From Enterococcus sp. DIV2402 (lineage in GTDB: Bacteria > Bacillota > Bacilli > Lactobacillales > Enterococcaceae), in NCBI RefSeq assembly GCF_017426705.2, contig NZ_CP147251.1, forward strand, positions 1,526,501 to 1,590,500: DNA of 64,000 nt, given 5' to 3'. Positions 36,988 to 45,821 of the stretch are shown here, piece after piece; positions within the stretch are counted from its first letter, which is position 1; every line of letters begins with the position of its first letter. A program made the position numbers and the translations under genes. The notes below the pieces were generated by a model that did no database searches, was not told where the DNA came from, and was given only the letters and a program-made list of their open reading frames with translations.

Positions 36988-37914
36988 ATGTTATCAATTA
37001 TAGTCCCTTGTTATAATGAGGAAGAATCTCTGCCATTATTTGTCAAAGAAGTAGAGAAAATAGCTGTAAATATCGAGCATCAATTGGAGTATATTTTTGT
37101 GAATGATGGATCAAAAGATCAAACCTTACAAGTATTACGAAAGCTCCATAAAGAGATACCTGATAAAATAAGGTATATTTCTTTTTCAAAAAATTTCGGA
37201 AAAGAAGCAGGGTTATATGCTGGATTACAAGCGGCCAAAGGTGACTTGATTACTGTTATGGATGCTGACTTACAAGATCCTCCAGAATTATTACCAAAAA
37301 TGATTAAAATGCTTGAGAATTCAGATATTGATTGTGTAGGAACCCGTAGAGCTGATCGTCACGGAGAACCGCCAATCCGTAGTTTTTTTGCCAAAATGTT
37401 TTATAGATTAGTCAACAAATTTGGTGATACCGAAATGGTAGATGGCGCACGTGATTTTCGTTTGATGACGCGTCAAATGGTAGATGCGATTTTAGAAGTG
37501 ACTGAATATAACCGTTTTTCAAAAGGGATATTTAGTTGGGTCGGTTTTAAAACAGAATATATTTCTTATGAAAATCGCGAACGTGTGGCTGGCGAGACAT
37601 CATGGTCTTTTTGGAGCTTATTTAAATATTCGATAGACGGAATTGTCAATTTTTCCGATGCTCCATTAACCATTGCGTCGGTTATTGGTGCGATTACGTG
37701 TTTCGGTGCAGGAATTGCTTTATTATTTATTGTTTTTCGTGCATTAATTTTTGGTGATCAAACAGATGGTTGGCCATCATTAGTATCCATTATTTTATTT
37801 GTTAGTGGCATTCAACTTTTATGTATCGGTATTATTGGGAAATATATCGGAAAAATCTTCTTAGAAACGAAAAAGCGTCCAATTTATATTGTAAAAGAAA
37901 CCGAAGAAAAATAA
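36988..37914 (+). CDS. GtrB/DPM1-like membrane glycosyltransferase (GT2)
   Basis: 308 aa. The GT2 domain has VPCYNEEESLPLF, VNDGSKDQT and MDADLQDPPELL (metal-binding DAD), then GETSWSFWSLFKYSIDG, followed by two C-terminal membrane segments. This is the layout of enzymes that load a sugar onto undecaprenyl phosphate (GtrB, CsbB, YkcC). The lipid-linked sugar is then flipped and used to decorate wall polymers. A GtrA-type flippase candidate lies 2 kb downstream, beyond two reverse-strand genes. The ATG is preceded by AGGAGG. Confidence 0.88.
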   Translation: MLSIIVPCYNEEESLPLFVKEVEKIAVNIEHQLEYIFVNDGSKDQTLQVLRKLHKEIPDKIRYISFSKNFGKEAGLYAGLQAAKGDLITVMDADLQDPPELLPKMIKMLENSDIDCVGTRRADRHGEPPIRSFFAKMFYRLVNKFGDTEMVDGARDFRLMTRQMVDAILEVTEYNRFSKGIFSWVGFKTEYISYENRERVAGETSWSFWSLFKYSIDGIVNFSDAPLTIASVIGAITCFGAGIALLFIVFRALIFGDQTDGWPSLVSIILFVSGIQLLCIGIIGKYIGKIFLETKKRPIYIVKETEEK

Positions 37915-37942
37915 GAAGATGGTTTTCACCATCTTCTTTTTA
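37913..37942. terminator. Bidirectional terminator between the GtrB-like gene and the dehydrogenase gene
   Basis: AAGAAGATGGT / ACCATCTTCTT around TTTC. The ascending arm begins inside the stop codon of the forward gene, and the hairpin also follows the convergent gene. Confidence 0.85.
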
Positions 37943-38893
37943 ATATCCAGATTGAATATTTACTGTATTTTTAGAGAGGTTTCCGGTAGTATGAAATGAT
38001 TTGAAATTCTCAATAAAAATACGCATAAATGATTTTTGAAAATGTGGCGTGTAACCTGAAATGTGTGGCGTGATTAGTATGTTTTCTAACATCCATAACG
38101 GGTCATCTTCTGCCAATGGTTCTTCTTCAAATACATCCAAAGCTGCAAAATGGATGGAATGATCAACCAAGGCTTGGTAAAGAGCGGTTGTATCGACGCT
38201 TGCCCCACGACCAACATTAATAAATGTCGCGGATTGTTTCATGGTTGCAAAGAAATCATCGTCATAAAGATGGTAAGTATCTTCCGTCAACGGCAAGATA
38301 TTGATGATAATATCAGCTTTTTGAGTTTGTGGCGCAAGCTCTACAATCGAATAGGTTTCATGAAAATGCTCAATGGCACGTCCATTTGTATTGATACCAA
38401 TTGGTCGGCAATTTAAAAATGCTAAACATTTAGCTAATTGTTGACCAATTTTTCCAGTACCAACGATTAAAATACGTAAATCTTGTAAATTATTAATCGT
38501 CAATTCTGATTGCCAAATTTGTTTTTGTTGGCTGCGGATGGCTTCAAAAATTCCACGACTTTGCATGAATAAGATGGCTAACACATGATCAGTAATTGAT
38601 TGTGCATGAAGCCCACTGGCGTTTGATAACTGGATATGATGTTGGGCAAATTCTTTTAAAGGCAACGTATCGACACCAGCAGAAATCGCTTGTACCCATT
38701 TTAGTGAAGTTGAAGGGACTAATAATTTGTCACGCCAATCTTTAGACCAGCCAATCGTGATTTCAACATTGTTCCAATCAAATGAATCATGAATTTCATC
38801 TTTGGTAACGAATTGATAATCAGTAGAGATTTCGCGCATTTGGCGAATAAATTCTTCTCGGAATGGACGAGTGGATAAAATATATTTACTCAT
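37940..38893 (-). CDS. D-isomer-specific 2-hydroxyacid dehydrogenase
   Basis: 317-aa NAD(P)-dependent cytosolic oxidoreductase. The ATG at 38893 has AAGGAGG 7 nt upstream. The Rossmann motif reads IVGTGKIGQQLAKCL. Catalytic residues are in NVGRGASVD (Arg), DVFEEEPL (Glu) and ITPHISGYT (His). It belongs to the branch with weak similarity to glyoxylate/hydroxypyruvate reductases rather than to VanH-type or D-LDH enzymes, so the substrate is open. Single gene on the reverse strand. Confidence 0.88.
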   Translation of the reverse strand: MSKYILSTRPFREEFIRQMREISTDYQFVTKDEIHDSFDWNNVEITIGWSKDWRDKLLVPSTSLKWVQAISAGVDTLPLKEFAQHHIQLSNASGLHAQSITDHVLAILFMQSRGIFEAIRSQQKQIWQSELTINNLQDLRILIVGTGKIGQQLAKCLAFLNCRPIGINTNGRAIEHFHETYSIVELAPQTQKADIIINILPLTEDTYHLYDDDFFATMKQSATFINVGRGASVDTTALYQALVDHSIHFAALDVFEEEPLAEDDPLWMLENILITPHISGYTPHFQKSFMRIFIENFKSFHTTGNLSKNTVNIQSGY

Positions 38894-38932
38894 AAACAAA
38901 CCTCCTTTTCTTTAAGTCTAGCAAACTTTAAT

Positions 38933-38962
38933 AAAAAAAGACATTCCCAAAATGGAAATGTC
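38933..38962 (-). terminator. Intrinsic terminator of the DUF1189 gene
   Basis: Reverse-strand GACATTTCC / GGGAATGTC stem (one mismatch) followed by seven T. It overlaps the stop codon. Confidence 0.75.
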
Positions 38963-39764
38963 AGGTAATATTTTTTTCTGGTCGAACTGCACGTGTGAAA
39001 ATAAAGAGTGTACTTAATAAAACAAAAGTACTACTATCAAAGGTATACGTTAGTGCATGAACAATAGTGGCTACTACAACAGGTAGGGTGACACATAATG
39101 TGGTAATTTTTAAGTTGTCTAAAAATGAATAGCGTACTTGACGAAAACGACAATAAATATTTCCGAATAATGTAGCAATTAAAATGGAAGCAATCAAACT
39201 TAAAAATGAAGGATAGAGAGCAACTATAAAAATAACTACAAATACCCACCAAGGTAGTTGTTGATTTGCTAGTATATTTCGTAACATTTTCCCGTTGAGC
39301 AAATTAGCGTCTGTAAGGTCTGTATATAAAAGTTCAAATTGATTACTTCCTAAGATAGACGTGGTTGCATCATTGGAAGGTAAACTAACAATCAATTCTT
39401 CAGAAAGTAAGCCAACACTTAGAAAGTTTCCGACCATATCTTTTGAAACATCTTCTGGCGTTCGTCGACCTTCAGGATCAAAAGTAAAAATAATTGAATC
39501 TGTTTGATAAATAAATCCCTTTTCAGCATTATCTGTTTTTAATTTGCCATCTGCAATGCTAAAGTCAGGAATTTGTTTGGCAATTTCTTGACCATCTGTT
39601 TGAATATCTTTAAAAATTTGTAAGACTTGGAAAGTGATTGGAATCGCAGACAAGGAGCTTAATAATAAGATATATGCAATGATTTTTCCTAAGCCAATTT
39701 TTCGAGCTTCTTTTAATTGAGGAAAATTAAAAAAAGCGTGTTTTGCAAGTTGAATTAATGACAT
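38961..39764 (-). CDS. DUF1189-family membrane protein
   Basis: 267 aa. One N-terminal membrane segment (GKIIAYILLLSSLSAIPITF), an extracellular domain of about 130 aa (GKLKTDNAEKGFIYQTDSII), then three or four C-terminal segments. The layout and the SIIFTFDPEGR stretch fit DUF1189, sometimes annotated as maltodextrin-utilisation YvdJ; there is no sugar gene nearby and the role is unknown. GAAGGGA precedes the ATG. Confidence 0.72.
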   Translation of the reverse strand: MSLIQLAKHAFFNFPQLKEARKIGLGKIIAYILLLSSLSAIPITFQVLQIFKDIQTDGQEIAKQIPDFSIADGKLKTDNAEKGFIYQTDSIIFTFDPEGRRTPEDVSKDMVGNFLSVGLLSEELIVSLPSNDATTSILGSNQFELLYTDLTDANLLNGKMLRNILANQQLPWWVFVVIFIVALYPSFLSLIASILIATLFGNIYCRFRQVRYSFLDNLKITTLCVTLPVVVATIVHALTYTFDSSTFVLLSTLFIFTRAVRPEKNIT

Positions 39765-39880
39765 GATACAATCCCTTCATATAAGTGAATAGTTTAAAAT
39801 ACTAAAGTCTATTGTATCAGAAGATAAATAGAAACAAAATAATAAATAAGCAAAATTTATATAAATAAGGAGCAGAAGTT

Positions 39881-40309
39881 ATGAATTTTTTAGTAAAATG
39901 TAAACAGCAATTAGAAGAAAGAAAATTATGGGAAGTTTTTATATATCTTTTTTTCGGAGGTTTAACAACAATTGTTAATATTGCTGTCCATTTCACTTGT
40001 TTAGATTTATTTGGTTTTCACTATATGGTAGCGACAGTTATTTCCTGGATTGTTTCTGTATTATTTGCCTTCGTAACAAATAAACGTTGGGTTTTCCATT
40101 CACAGACAGAAGGCGGTACTGAATGGCTAATTGAATTTTCAAAGTTTGTGTTTTATCGCTTACTTTCACTAATTATGGATATGGGCTGTATGTATGTGTT
40201 AATTGAATTCATTCATGCAGGTGATATTGTAGCAAAAATCTTTACACAAATCCTTGTGGTTGTAGCTAATTATGTGTTTAGTAAGTTTTTAATTTTTAAA
40301 CGTACATGA
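39881..40309 (+). CDS. GtrA-like membrane protein
   Basis: 142 aa with four membrane segments. It matches the GtrA/DPMS3 family (FGGLTTIVNIAVHFTCLD at the first segment, SVLFAFVTNKRWVF, and ANYVFSKFLIFK at the end). Members are thought to flip undecaprenyl-phosphate-linked sugars for wall or O-antigen glycosylation. It probably works with the GT2 gene at 36988. AAGGAG upstream of the ATG. Confidence 0.88.
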   Translation: MNFLVKCKQQLEERKLWEVFIYLFFGGLTTIVNIAVHFTCLDLFGFHYMVATVISWIVSVLFAFVTNKRWVFHSQTEGGTEWLIEFSKFVFYRLLSLIMDMGCMYVLIEFIHAGDIVAKIFTQILVVVANYVFSKFLIFKRT

Positions 40310-40330
40310 GAAAAAAACTAAGCATATTTT

Positions 40331-40359
40331 TTGAAGAAAATCGCTTTCTCTGATAGTCT
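40331..40359 (+). promoter_or_regulatory. Predicted sodA promoter
   Basis: TTGAAG, 17-nt spacer, TAGTCT. A small palindrome TTACAGTGTAA at 40359-40369 overlaps the expected transcription start and could bind a regulator. Confidence 0.5.
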
Positions 40360-40394
40360 TACAGTGTAAATAACTATTTAGGAGGAATCATTCT

Positions 40395-41003
40395 ATGACT
40401 TACACATTACCAGATTTACCATATGCTTACGATGCTTTGGAACCACACATCGATGTTGAAACAATGCATTTACATCATGACAAACACCATAACACTTATG
40501 TGACAAACTTAAATGCAGCAATTGAAAAATATCCTGAATTAGGTGAAAAATCTGTTGAAGAGTTAATTTCTGATTTAACTGCAGTTCCTGAAGATATTCG
40601 TACAGCCGTACGCAATAATGGTGGCGGACATGCAAACCATACATTCTTCTGGGAAATTATGGCACCAAACGCTGGTGGCGAACCTGTAGGCGAACTAAAA
40701 GCAGCGATTGACGAAAAATTTGGTAGTTTTGATGCCTTCAAAGCAGAATTTAAAGCAGCAGCAACTAGTCGTTTTGGATCTGGCTGGGCTTGGTTAGCTT
40801 TAAATAATGGATTATTAGAAGTAACTTCTACACCAAACCAAGATTCTCCATTGATGGATGGCCGTACACCAGTTGTTGGTTTAGATGTTTGGGAACATGC
40901 TTACTACTTAAACTACAAAAATGTTCGTCCAGACTACATTGATGCTTTCTGGAACTTAGTGAACTGGGAAAAAGCCAACGAATTATACAATGCAGCAAAA
41001 TAA
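40395..41003 (+). CDS. sodA: Superoxide dismutase (Mn/Fe family)
   Basis: 202-aa cytoplasmic enzyme turning superoxide into O2 and H2O2. The metal ligands are visible: His in [10 protein letters not shown], His in [10 protein letters not shown], and Asp/His in [17 protein letters not shown] and the overall sequence agree with the Mn-preferring form of lactic acid bacteria, though metal choice is not certain from sequence. AGGAGG precedes the ATG; terminator downstream. It would counter oxidative stress that GlpO can contribute to. Confidence 0.97.
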   Translation: MTYTLPDLPYAYDALEPHIDVETMHLHHDKHHNTYVTNLNAAIEKYPELGEKSVEELISDLTAVPEDIRTAVRNNGGGHANHTFFWEIMAPNAGGEPVGELKAAIDEKFGSFDAFKAEFKAAATSRFGSGWAWLALNNGLLEVTSTPNQDSPLMDGRTPVVGLDVWEHAYYLNYKNVRPDYIDAFWNLVNWEKANELYNAAK

Positions 41004-41019
41004 TAGGTCAAACCGTTTG

Positions 41020-41048
41020 AGCAGGTAGAAAATTCTATCTGCTTTTTT
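41020..41048 (+). terminator. Intrinsic terminator after sodA
   Basis: AGCAGGTAGAA / TTCTATCTGCT (one G-U), AA loop, T run. Confidence 0.88.
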
Positions 41049-41078
41049 GATTTTACGATAAAAGTAAGGAGCGATAAG

Positions 41079-41567
41079 GTGTTAGAACGTCGAAAAGTTA
41101 CGCCATTAGATATTGAAGAAGTTCATCCAATCATTACAGAAATTTGGCAAGAGGTCTACACGCCAATTATTGGAGAACAACAGGTTGCGTATATGTTAGA
41201 AAACTATCAAGGAATAGAAACTATCCTTCAAGAAATGGCAGGAGGCACACAATATTATATGTTATTTTCAGATGGTCACTGCGTAGGATATACAGCTTAT
41301 GAAATTAAAAAAGATCATTTGTATTTAAGTAAAATTTATATTCATCAAGATTATCGTGGACAAGGGTTGATGCGTGAAGTGTTTGACTGGTATGATCAGT
41401 TAAGTCAAGAATTGCGTTTAAACCAGCGCCTACGCGTAAATCAAAATAATAAACAAGCGATTGCTGTTTATCAACACCGTGGTTTTCAATTAATAAAAGA
41501 AGATATTGCTGATATAGGACAAGGTTTTTTTATGGTAGATTATCTTTTTGAAAAAAACTATTGCTAA
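41079..41567 (+). CDS. GNAT-family N-acetyltransferase
   Basis: 162 aa. The acetyl-CoA loop is IHQDYRGQGLMREVF (motif Q/RxxGxG/A), preceded by the strand LYLSKIYI; the C-terminus has NKQAIAVYQHRGF, usual for RimI-like enzymes. The substrate is unknown. The GTG start at 41079 has AAGGAG 7 nt upstream. The -35 of the following csp gene overlaps its end. Confidence 0.88.
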   Translation: MLERRKVTPLDIEEVHPIITEIWQEVYTPIIGEQQVAYMLENYQGIETILQEMAGGTQYYMLFSDGHCVGYTAYEIKKDHLYLSKIYIHQDYRGQGLMREVFDWYDQLSQELRLNQRLRVNQNNKQAIAVYQHRGFQLIKEDIADIGQGFFMVDYLFEKNYC

Positions 41568-41588
41568 CGTTTTCATTTTTGTTATAAT
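41561..41588 (+). promoter_or_regulatory. Predicted promoter of the second csp gene
   Basis: TTGCTA, 16-nt spacer, TATAAT, at the end of the GNAT gene. Confidence 0.55.
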
Positions 41589-41592
41589 ATTT

Positions 41593-41612
41593 ATAACGAA
41601 AATATTCGTTAT
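41593..41612 (+). promoter_or_regulatory. Hairpin in the csp leader
   Basis: ATAACGAA AATA TTCGTTAT, perfect 8-bp stem close to the expected 5' end of the mRNA. A 5'-end stabilising or temperature-sensitive structure is a plausible role. Confidence 0.4.
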
Positions 41613-41638
41613 TTTACTATTTTGGAGGCATTATTTAT

Positions 41639-41839
41639 ATGGAACACGGTACAGTTAAATGGTTTAACAATGAAAAAGGTTTTGGGTTTATTACAGCTGA
41701 CAATGGCAGTGATGTATTCGTGCACTTTTCTGCAATTCAAGGAGATGGCTTTAAGTCTTTAGAAGAAGGACAAGAAGTTGAATTCAGCATTGTTGAAGGA
41801 AATCGCGGTCCTCAAGCAGCAGAAGTAACAAAACTTTAA
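41639..41839 (+). CDS. Cold-shock protein, second copy
   Basis: 66 aa with KGFGFIT and [11 protein letters not shown]-binding motifs. Near-identical in layout to the copy at 2468, with about 15 substitutions concentrated in the C-terminal third. TTGGAGG is the ribosome site. It has its own promoter, leader hairpin and terminator. The two paralogues probably differ in expression rather than chemistry. Confidence 0.95.
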   Translation: MEHGTVKWFNNEKGFGFITADNGSDVFVHFSAIQGDGFKSLEEGQEVEFSIVEGNRGPQAAEVTKL

Positions 41840-41845
41840 GAGTAG

Positions 41846-41875
41846 AAACCACAAAGGGAAGTCTTTGTGGTTTTT
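41846..41875 (+). terminator. Intrinsic terminator after the second csp gene
   Basis: Perfect 11-bp stem AAACCACAAAG / CTTTGTGGTTT, 6-nt loop, T run. Confidence 0.92.
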
Positions 41876-41942
41876 CTTTTGTTGCTATTTTAGTTGTTTT
41901 TTGTTATCTTCAATTATATTAAATAATAAATGAGGTCTTAAT

Positions 41943-42347
41943 ATGAAACGAGTAATTACTTATGGAACATTTGATTTGTTGCATTATGGTCATATAAACT
42001 TATTGCGTCGAGCAAAAGAGCAAGGTGATTATTTAGTTGTTGCTTTATCAACAGATGAATTTAACTGGAACAAAAAACAGAAAAAATGCTATTTTTCTTA
42101 TGAGAAAAGAAAACAATTATTAGAAGCTATTCGTTATGTAGATTTAGTTATTCCAGAAAACAGCTGGGATCAAAAAGTTTCTGATGTGAGTGAATATCAT
42201 ATTGATACATTTGTAATGGGCGATGACTGGGCTGGTGAATTTGATTTCATTCAAGAACAAACAGATGCAGAAGTCCTTTATTTAGCACGTACACCAGAAA
42301 TTTCTACAACACAAATCAAAAAAGATTTAAAATTAAATGAAAACTAA
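41943..42347 (+). CDS. tagD: Glycerol-3-phosphate cytidylyltransferase
   Basis: 134-aa cytosolic enzyme making CDP-glycerol from CTP and glycerol-3-phosphate. The nucleotidyltransferase HxGH motif is in YGTFDLLHYGHINLLRRAKE and the second signature in RTPEISTTQIKKDL. Length and sequence match TagD/TarD. It supplies the donor for the TagB and TagF-type enzymes encoded 12-18 kb upstream. Its own substrate, glycerol-3-phosphate, links it metabolically to GlpK. Its stop codon lies in the terminator stem. Confidence 0.95.
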   Translation: MKRVITYGTFDLLHYGHINLLRRAKEQGDYLVVALSTDEFNWNKKQKKCYFSYEKRKQLLEAIRYVDLVIPENSWDQKVSDVSEYHIDTFVMGDDWAGEFDFIQEQTDAEVLYLARTPEISTTQIKKDLKLNEN

Positions 42348-42370
42348 GTCGAGAAGTCTCGACTTTTTTA
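42346..42370 (+). terminator. Intrinsic terminator after tagD
   Basis: AAGTCGAGA / TCTCGACTT with an AG loop and T6; starts within the tagD stop. Confidence 0.9.
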
Positions 42371-42467
42371 ATGTTTCCTTTACTTTCTAAAGGATAAATG
42401 TCCCTTCATAAAAAAATGTGGTATGATAACTATGATTTTTTATTGTTTAAAGAGTTTTTGAGGATGG

Positions 42468-43529
42468 ATGAATAAATTGAAAAATAATGAAATCAAAGTA
42501 AGAAGTACGCTTGTTACAAAAGAGTACGATCTGTATAAGAAAAAATCAGATAAAATAAAAGCACTTTTTAAATTTTATCATCGCAATGTGCCCCGTTTTT
42601 GGGCATTAAAAGGTGTGAATTTTGAAGTAAGAGCTGGTGAATCAGTCGGAATTATTGGAATTAATGGTTCTGGAAAGTCAACATTATCTAATGTAATTAG
42701 TGGAATTATTCCACCAACATCAGGAACTATGGAAGTGAATGGTGAGACATCGATTATTTCAATTGGTGCAGGACTGAAATTTCAACTAACAGGGATGGAG
42801 AATATTCGTCTGAAAGGCTTAATGTCTGGAATGACAAATAAAGAAATTGACGAAAAATTAGATGAGATTATTGCCTTTGCTGACTTAGGGGATTTCATCA
42901 ATCAACCTGTTAAAAGTTATTCAAGTGGGATGCGTTCACGCTTAGGTTTTGCGATTGCTGTGCATAATAACCCAGATATTTTAGTTATTGATGAAGCTTT
43001 ATCAGTTGGAGACGAGACCTTTTATCAAAAATGTGTGGATAAGATTATGGAATTTAAAGAACAAGGCAAGACGATTTTCTTTGTTAGTCATGCTTTAGGA
43101 CAGGTTGAAAAGTTATGTGATAAAACAATCTGGATGCATTATGGTGATTTAAGGATGTTTGGACCAACAAATGAAGTGATGAAAGAATATCGTCAATTTA
43201 TCGAATGGTTTAAGAAACAGCCAAAAGCTGAACAGAAAAAATATCAAGATGATCAAAAAGAGGCACAAAAAGCTTTCAATTTAGAAGAATTAGCTGAACG
43301 TGTGGCTAAAGGAGATTTACAATTAGAAGCCCAGCAGCTTTCTGAAAAAGTTATCAATAAAAATTTAAAACGTACACCTTTAGGAGAAAAAATGACCGTT
43401 GGGACAAAACTGTTATTGACAGGAACAATTCTAGCTACACTCTTTTGTACCTTAGTGTCATTTAGTGGACGTTCATTGAGCTATTCAGTGGAACATCCAG
43501 TAGAGGTTATTACAAGTGTTTTTAAATAA
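42468..43529 (+). CDS. tagH: Teichoic acid ABC exporter, ATP-binding subunit
   Basis: 353 aa. ABC domain with Walker [10 protein letters not shown] (near residue 70), signature [10 protein letters not shown] and Walker [15 protein letters not shown] charged linker follows, then one C-terminal membrane segment ([21 protein letters not shown]) and a short tail. Bacillus TagH is about 530 aa with a longer extracellular C-terminus, so this is a shortened form. The ATG is preceded by GAGG at short distance; a TTG 9 nt downstream is an alternative. TagG follows. Confidence 0.9.
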   Translation: MNKLKNNEIKVRSTLVTKEYDLYKKKSDKIKALFKFYHRNVPRFWALKGVNFEVRAGESVGIIGINGSGKSTLSNVISGIIPPTSGTMEVNGETSIISIGAGLKFQLTGMENIRLKGLMSGMTNKEIDEKLDEIIAFADLGDFINQPVKSYSSGMRSRLGFAIAVHNNPDILVIDEALSVGDETFYQKCVDKIMEFKEQGKTIFFVSHALGQVEKLCDKTIWMHYGDLRMFGPTNEVMKEYRQFIEWFKKQPKAEQKKYQDDQKEAQKAFNLEELAERVAKGDLQLEAQQLSEKVINKNLKRTPLGEKMTVGTKLLLTGTILATLFCTLVSFSGRSLSYSVEHPVEVITSVFK

Positions 43530-43575
43530 TAGAAATAAATTGAATGCTCAATTTAGATAGAAAAGGAAGAGTTTT

Positions 43576-44385
43576 GTGAAAGAAATTGTCGCTGTTATCA
43601 AAGAGCAGTTCCAGCATATGGGCATGATTTTTCGTATGTCTCGCTATGAAGACAAAGCGACTTATCAAAGTCATTACTTGGGTCTAGCATGGCAAATTTT
43701 GAATCCAGCTATTCAAGTTGGAATTTACTATTTAGTATTTGGTGTAGGAGTCAATCAAGGTCGAGAAATTTCCGGTGTTCCGTTTATTGTGTGGATGTTA
43801 ATTGGGATTACCGTCTGGTTTTATGTCAATTCATCTATTTTGGGTGCATCGAATAGTATTCATCGCCAAGTCGGTATGGTTGCAAAAATGAAGTTTCCCG
43901 TGAGTGTATTGCCAACCATTAATATTGTCAGTAACTTGTCTTCTTATTTTCCAATGTTGGCAATTGTGGTTATTACGGTATTAGGTTTTGGAGGCACGCC
44001 TTCATTGTATTGGTTACAATACATCTATTACTTTTTCTGTATGTTTGTATTTTTATTTGCGTTTGGCTTGCTAAATGCTACAATTACAGTTTTAATTCGT
44101 GACTATCACATTTTCTTACAGTCAGTGTTACGTTTATTATTCTATGTTTCAGGTCCTATTTGGGATATTCAGAATAGAAACTTACCACCGACGTTAGTTA
44201 AAGTTTTACGAATTAATCCTGTTTATTACATCATTGAAGGCTTCAGAGATACCTTTTTAAATCGAGCTTGGTTCTGGGAAAAAGCTACATATGGCTTTAT
44301 TTTCTGGGGGATGGTATTAATTTTGTTGATTCTGGGAAGTCATTTACACATGAAATTCCGTGCAAAATTTGTAGATTATATTTAA
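43576..44385 (+). CDS. tagG: Teichoic acid ABC exporter, permease subunit
   Basis: 269 aa with six membrane segments, ABC-2 type. Family features are YQSHYLGLAWQILNPAIQ near the start, VPFIVWMLIGITVWFY, and NPVYYIIEGFRD. It moves finished, lipid-linked WTA across the membrane with TagH. The GTG start at 43576 has AAGGAAGAG upstream. A terminator follows, so tagH-tagG form one unit and the LCP gene another. Confidence 0.92.
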   Translation: MKEIVAVIKEQFQHMGMIFRMSRYEDKATYQSHYLGLAWQILNPAIQVGIYYLVFGVGVNQGREISGVPFIVWMLIGITVWFYVNSSILGASNSIHRQVGMVAKMKFPVSVLPTINIVSNLSSYFPMLAIVVITVLGFGGTPSLYWLQYIYYFFCMFVFLFAFGLLNATITVLIRDYHIFLQSVLRLLFYVSGPIWDIQNRNLPPTLVKVLRINPVYYIIEGFRDTFLNRAWFWEKATYGFIFWGMVLILLILGSHLHMKFRAKFVDYI

Positions 44386-44408
44386 GAGATGGTTGACCAT
44401 CTCTTTTT
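44384..44408 (+). terminator. Intrinsic terminator after tagG
   Basis: AAGAGATGGT / ACCATCTCTT, TG loop, T run; overlaps the stop codon. Confidence 0.9.
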
Positions 44409-44519
44409 CATTTATGTTTCAGAATTGTTAAGTTTATGTAATAAACCTATTGTAATATTGATACAAATTCTAAATTGTGGCAAAATTTAAACGGTTGCTC
44501 TATTAGAAAGAGGTGCAGA

Positions 44520-45623
44520 ATGCGTTTATATCAAAAAATAGTTATAGGAATTTTAGGCATATTAGCTGCAGTTGTAATTGGTTTTACCATTTATGGCATG
44601 CGCGCGTTTGATGATATTAATGATGTCATTGATAATATTAGTCAAGCTGCCAATAGAAAAACAAAAAAACGAGACGTAGCAGTAAGTATTGAAGACCGAG
44701 ATCCTTTTTCAATCCTTTTATTAGGTATTGATACGGGAGCACTTGGTAGGACGGATCAGGGACGCTCAGATAGTATGATGGTAGTCACAGTGAACCCTGA
44801 GAAAAAAGAGTCCACAATTGTTAGTTTAGACCGGGATATTTTGGCTGATATGTTAGATGGTGTAACCTTTGATAAATTAAACCATGCCTATGCTTATGGC
44901 GGTGTGGAATTAGCAATGGATGCGGTAGAAAAATTACTAGATATTCCAATTGACCATTATGTGACAATTAACATGCAGGGGATGCGTGATTTAATTGATG
45001 CAGTAGGTGGAATTGAAGTAAATAATAAAATTGACTTTACTTTAGAAAAAGTTCACGTTCCAGCGGGGAAAATCACATTAGACGGCAAAACCGGATTAGC
45101 TTATGCAAGAATGCGTTATGATGATCCTGAAGGCGATATTGGTCGTCAACGTCGCCAACGAGAAGTTGTAACGAAAATTGTACAAAAAGTATTGAGTCTA
45201 GATGGTGTGAGTAACTATCAGAACATTTTGAAAGCTGTGGAAAAAAATTCTAAAACAGATTTAACTTGGAATGATATGTTAGACATTGCAACGAACTATT
45301 ACCCAGCCTTTACTACGATTAATCAACATCAATTAGAAGGTAATGGTCAAATGGTGAATGGTGTCTATTATCAAATTTTAGGTATTACGGAATTGTTGAA
45401 TGCTCAAAATATCTTAAAAGAACAATTGGAATTACCAACAAGTAAAACGTTGGAGATTGATTCACAATTTCAATATTCTTACAATGGTTATATCGGCAAT
45501 CAATTTTATGACGATTCTGTAGATGGTGTGGATCATACATCGGTTGCAGACCCTGAAGATGAACCTTATTATGAGACTAGTGAAAACATAGAAATAGAAG
45601 AAACAACTGATTTTGCATATTAA
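44520..45623 (+). CDS. LytR-CpsA-Psr (LCP) family wall-polymer ligase
   Basis: 367 aa. ATG 44520 is preferred (GAAAGAGG upstream; the longer in-frame start has none). Short cytoplasmic tail, one membrane segment (KIVIGILGILAAVVIGFTIY), then the LCP domain with LLLGIDTGALGRTDQGRSD, DRDILADM, GGIEVNN and AYARMRYDDPEGDIGRQRRQ. The Arg/Asp residues bind the pyrophosphate of lipid-linked polymers. It transfers WTA or other glycopolymers to peptidoglycan outside the cell. The acidic C-terminal tail is not part of the core. Its place after tagDHG supports a WTA role. Confidence 0.93.
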   Translation: MRLYQKIVIGILGILAAVVIGFTIYGMRAFDDINDVIDNISQAANRKTKKRDVAVSIEDRDPFSILLLGIDTGALGRTDQGRSDSMMVVTVNPEKKESTIVSLDRDILADMLDGVTFDKLNHAYAYGGVELAMDAVEKLLDIPIDHYVTINMQGMRDLIDAVGGIEVNNKIDFTLEKVHVPAGKITLDGKTGLAYARMRYDDPEGDIGRQRRQREVVTKIVQKVLSLDGVSNYQNILKAVEKNSKTDLTWNDMLDIATNYYPAFTTINQHQLEGNGQMVNGVYYQILGITELLNAQNILKEQLELPTSKTLEIDSQFQYSYNGYIGNQFYDDSVDGVDHTSVADPEDEPYYETSENIEIEETTDFAY

Positions 45624-45627
45624 AAAG

Positions 45628-45654
45628 AAGCGGCTCATGATGAGTCGCTTTTTT
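45628..45654 (+). terminator. Intrinsic terminator after the LCP gene
   Basis: AAGCGGCTC / GAGTCGCTT (one G-U), 5-nt loop, T run. Confidence 0.88.
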
Positions 45655-45685
45655 AGTTGTCCACAAATTAGATGACTGTTTGTAA

Positions 45686-45748
45686 TGTTTCACGAATGAA
45701 TGCTTATTTATAAGAAAAAAAGATATAAATCAGATTTTTTGTGAAACA
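45686..45748. repeat. Inverted pair of parS-like half-sites
   Basis: TGTTTCAC at 45686-45693 and GTGAAACA at 45741-45748 are the exact left and right halves of the Bacillota parS consensus, separated by 47 bp. Neither forms a full 16-bp site. Confidence 0.3.
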
Positions 45749-45821
45749 AATCGTTGTTTTGTAAAAAAATGTTGGTTTTTCTATAAGTATAGAGGTTTTC
45801 GCTTTTTTTAATTTTTTTTTT

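Noticed and set aside
45686..45748. Complete chromosomal parS site
   Set aside because: Each half-site matches only about 10-11 of 16 positions when extended; an intact palindrome is not present.
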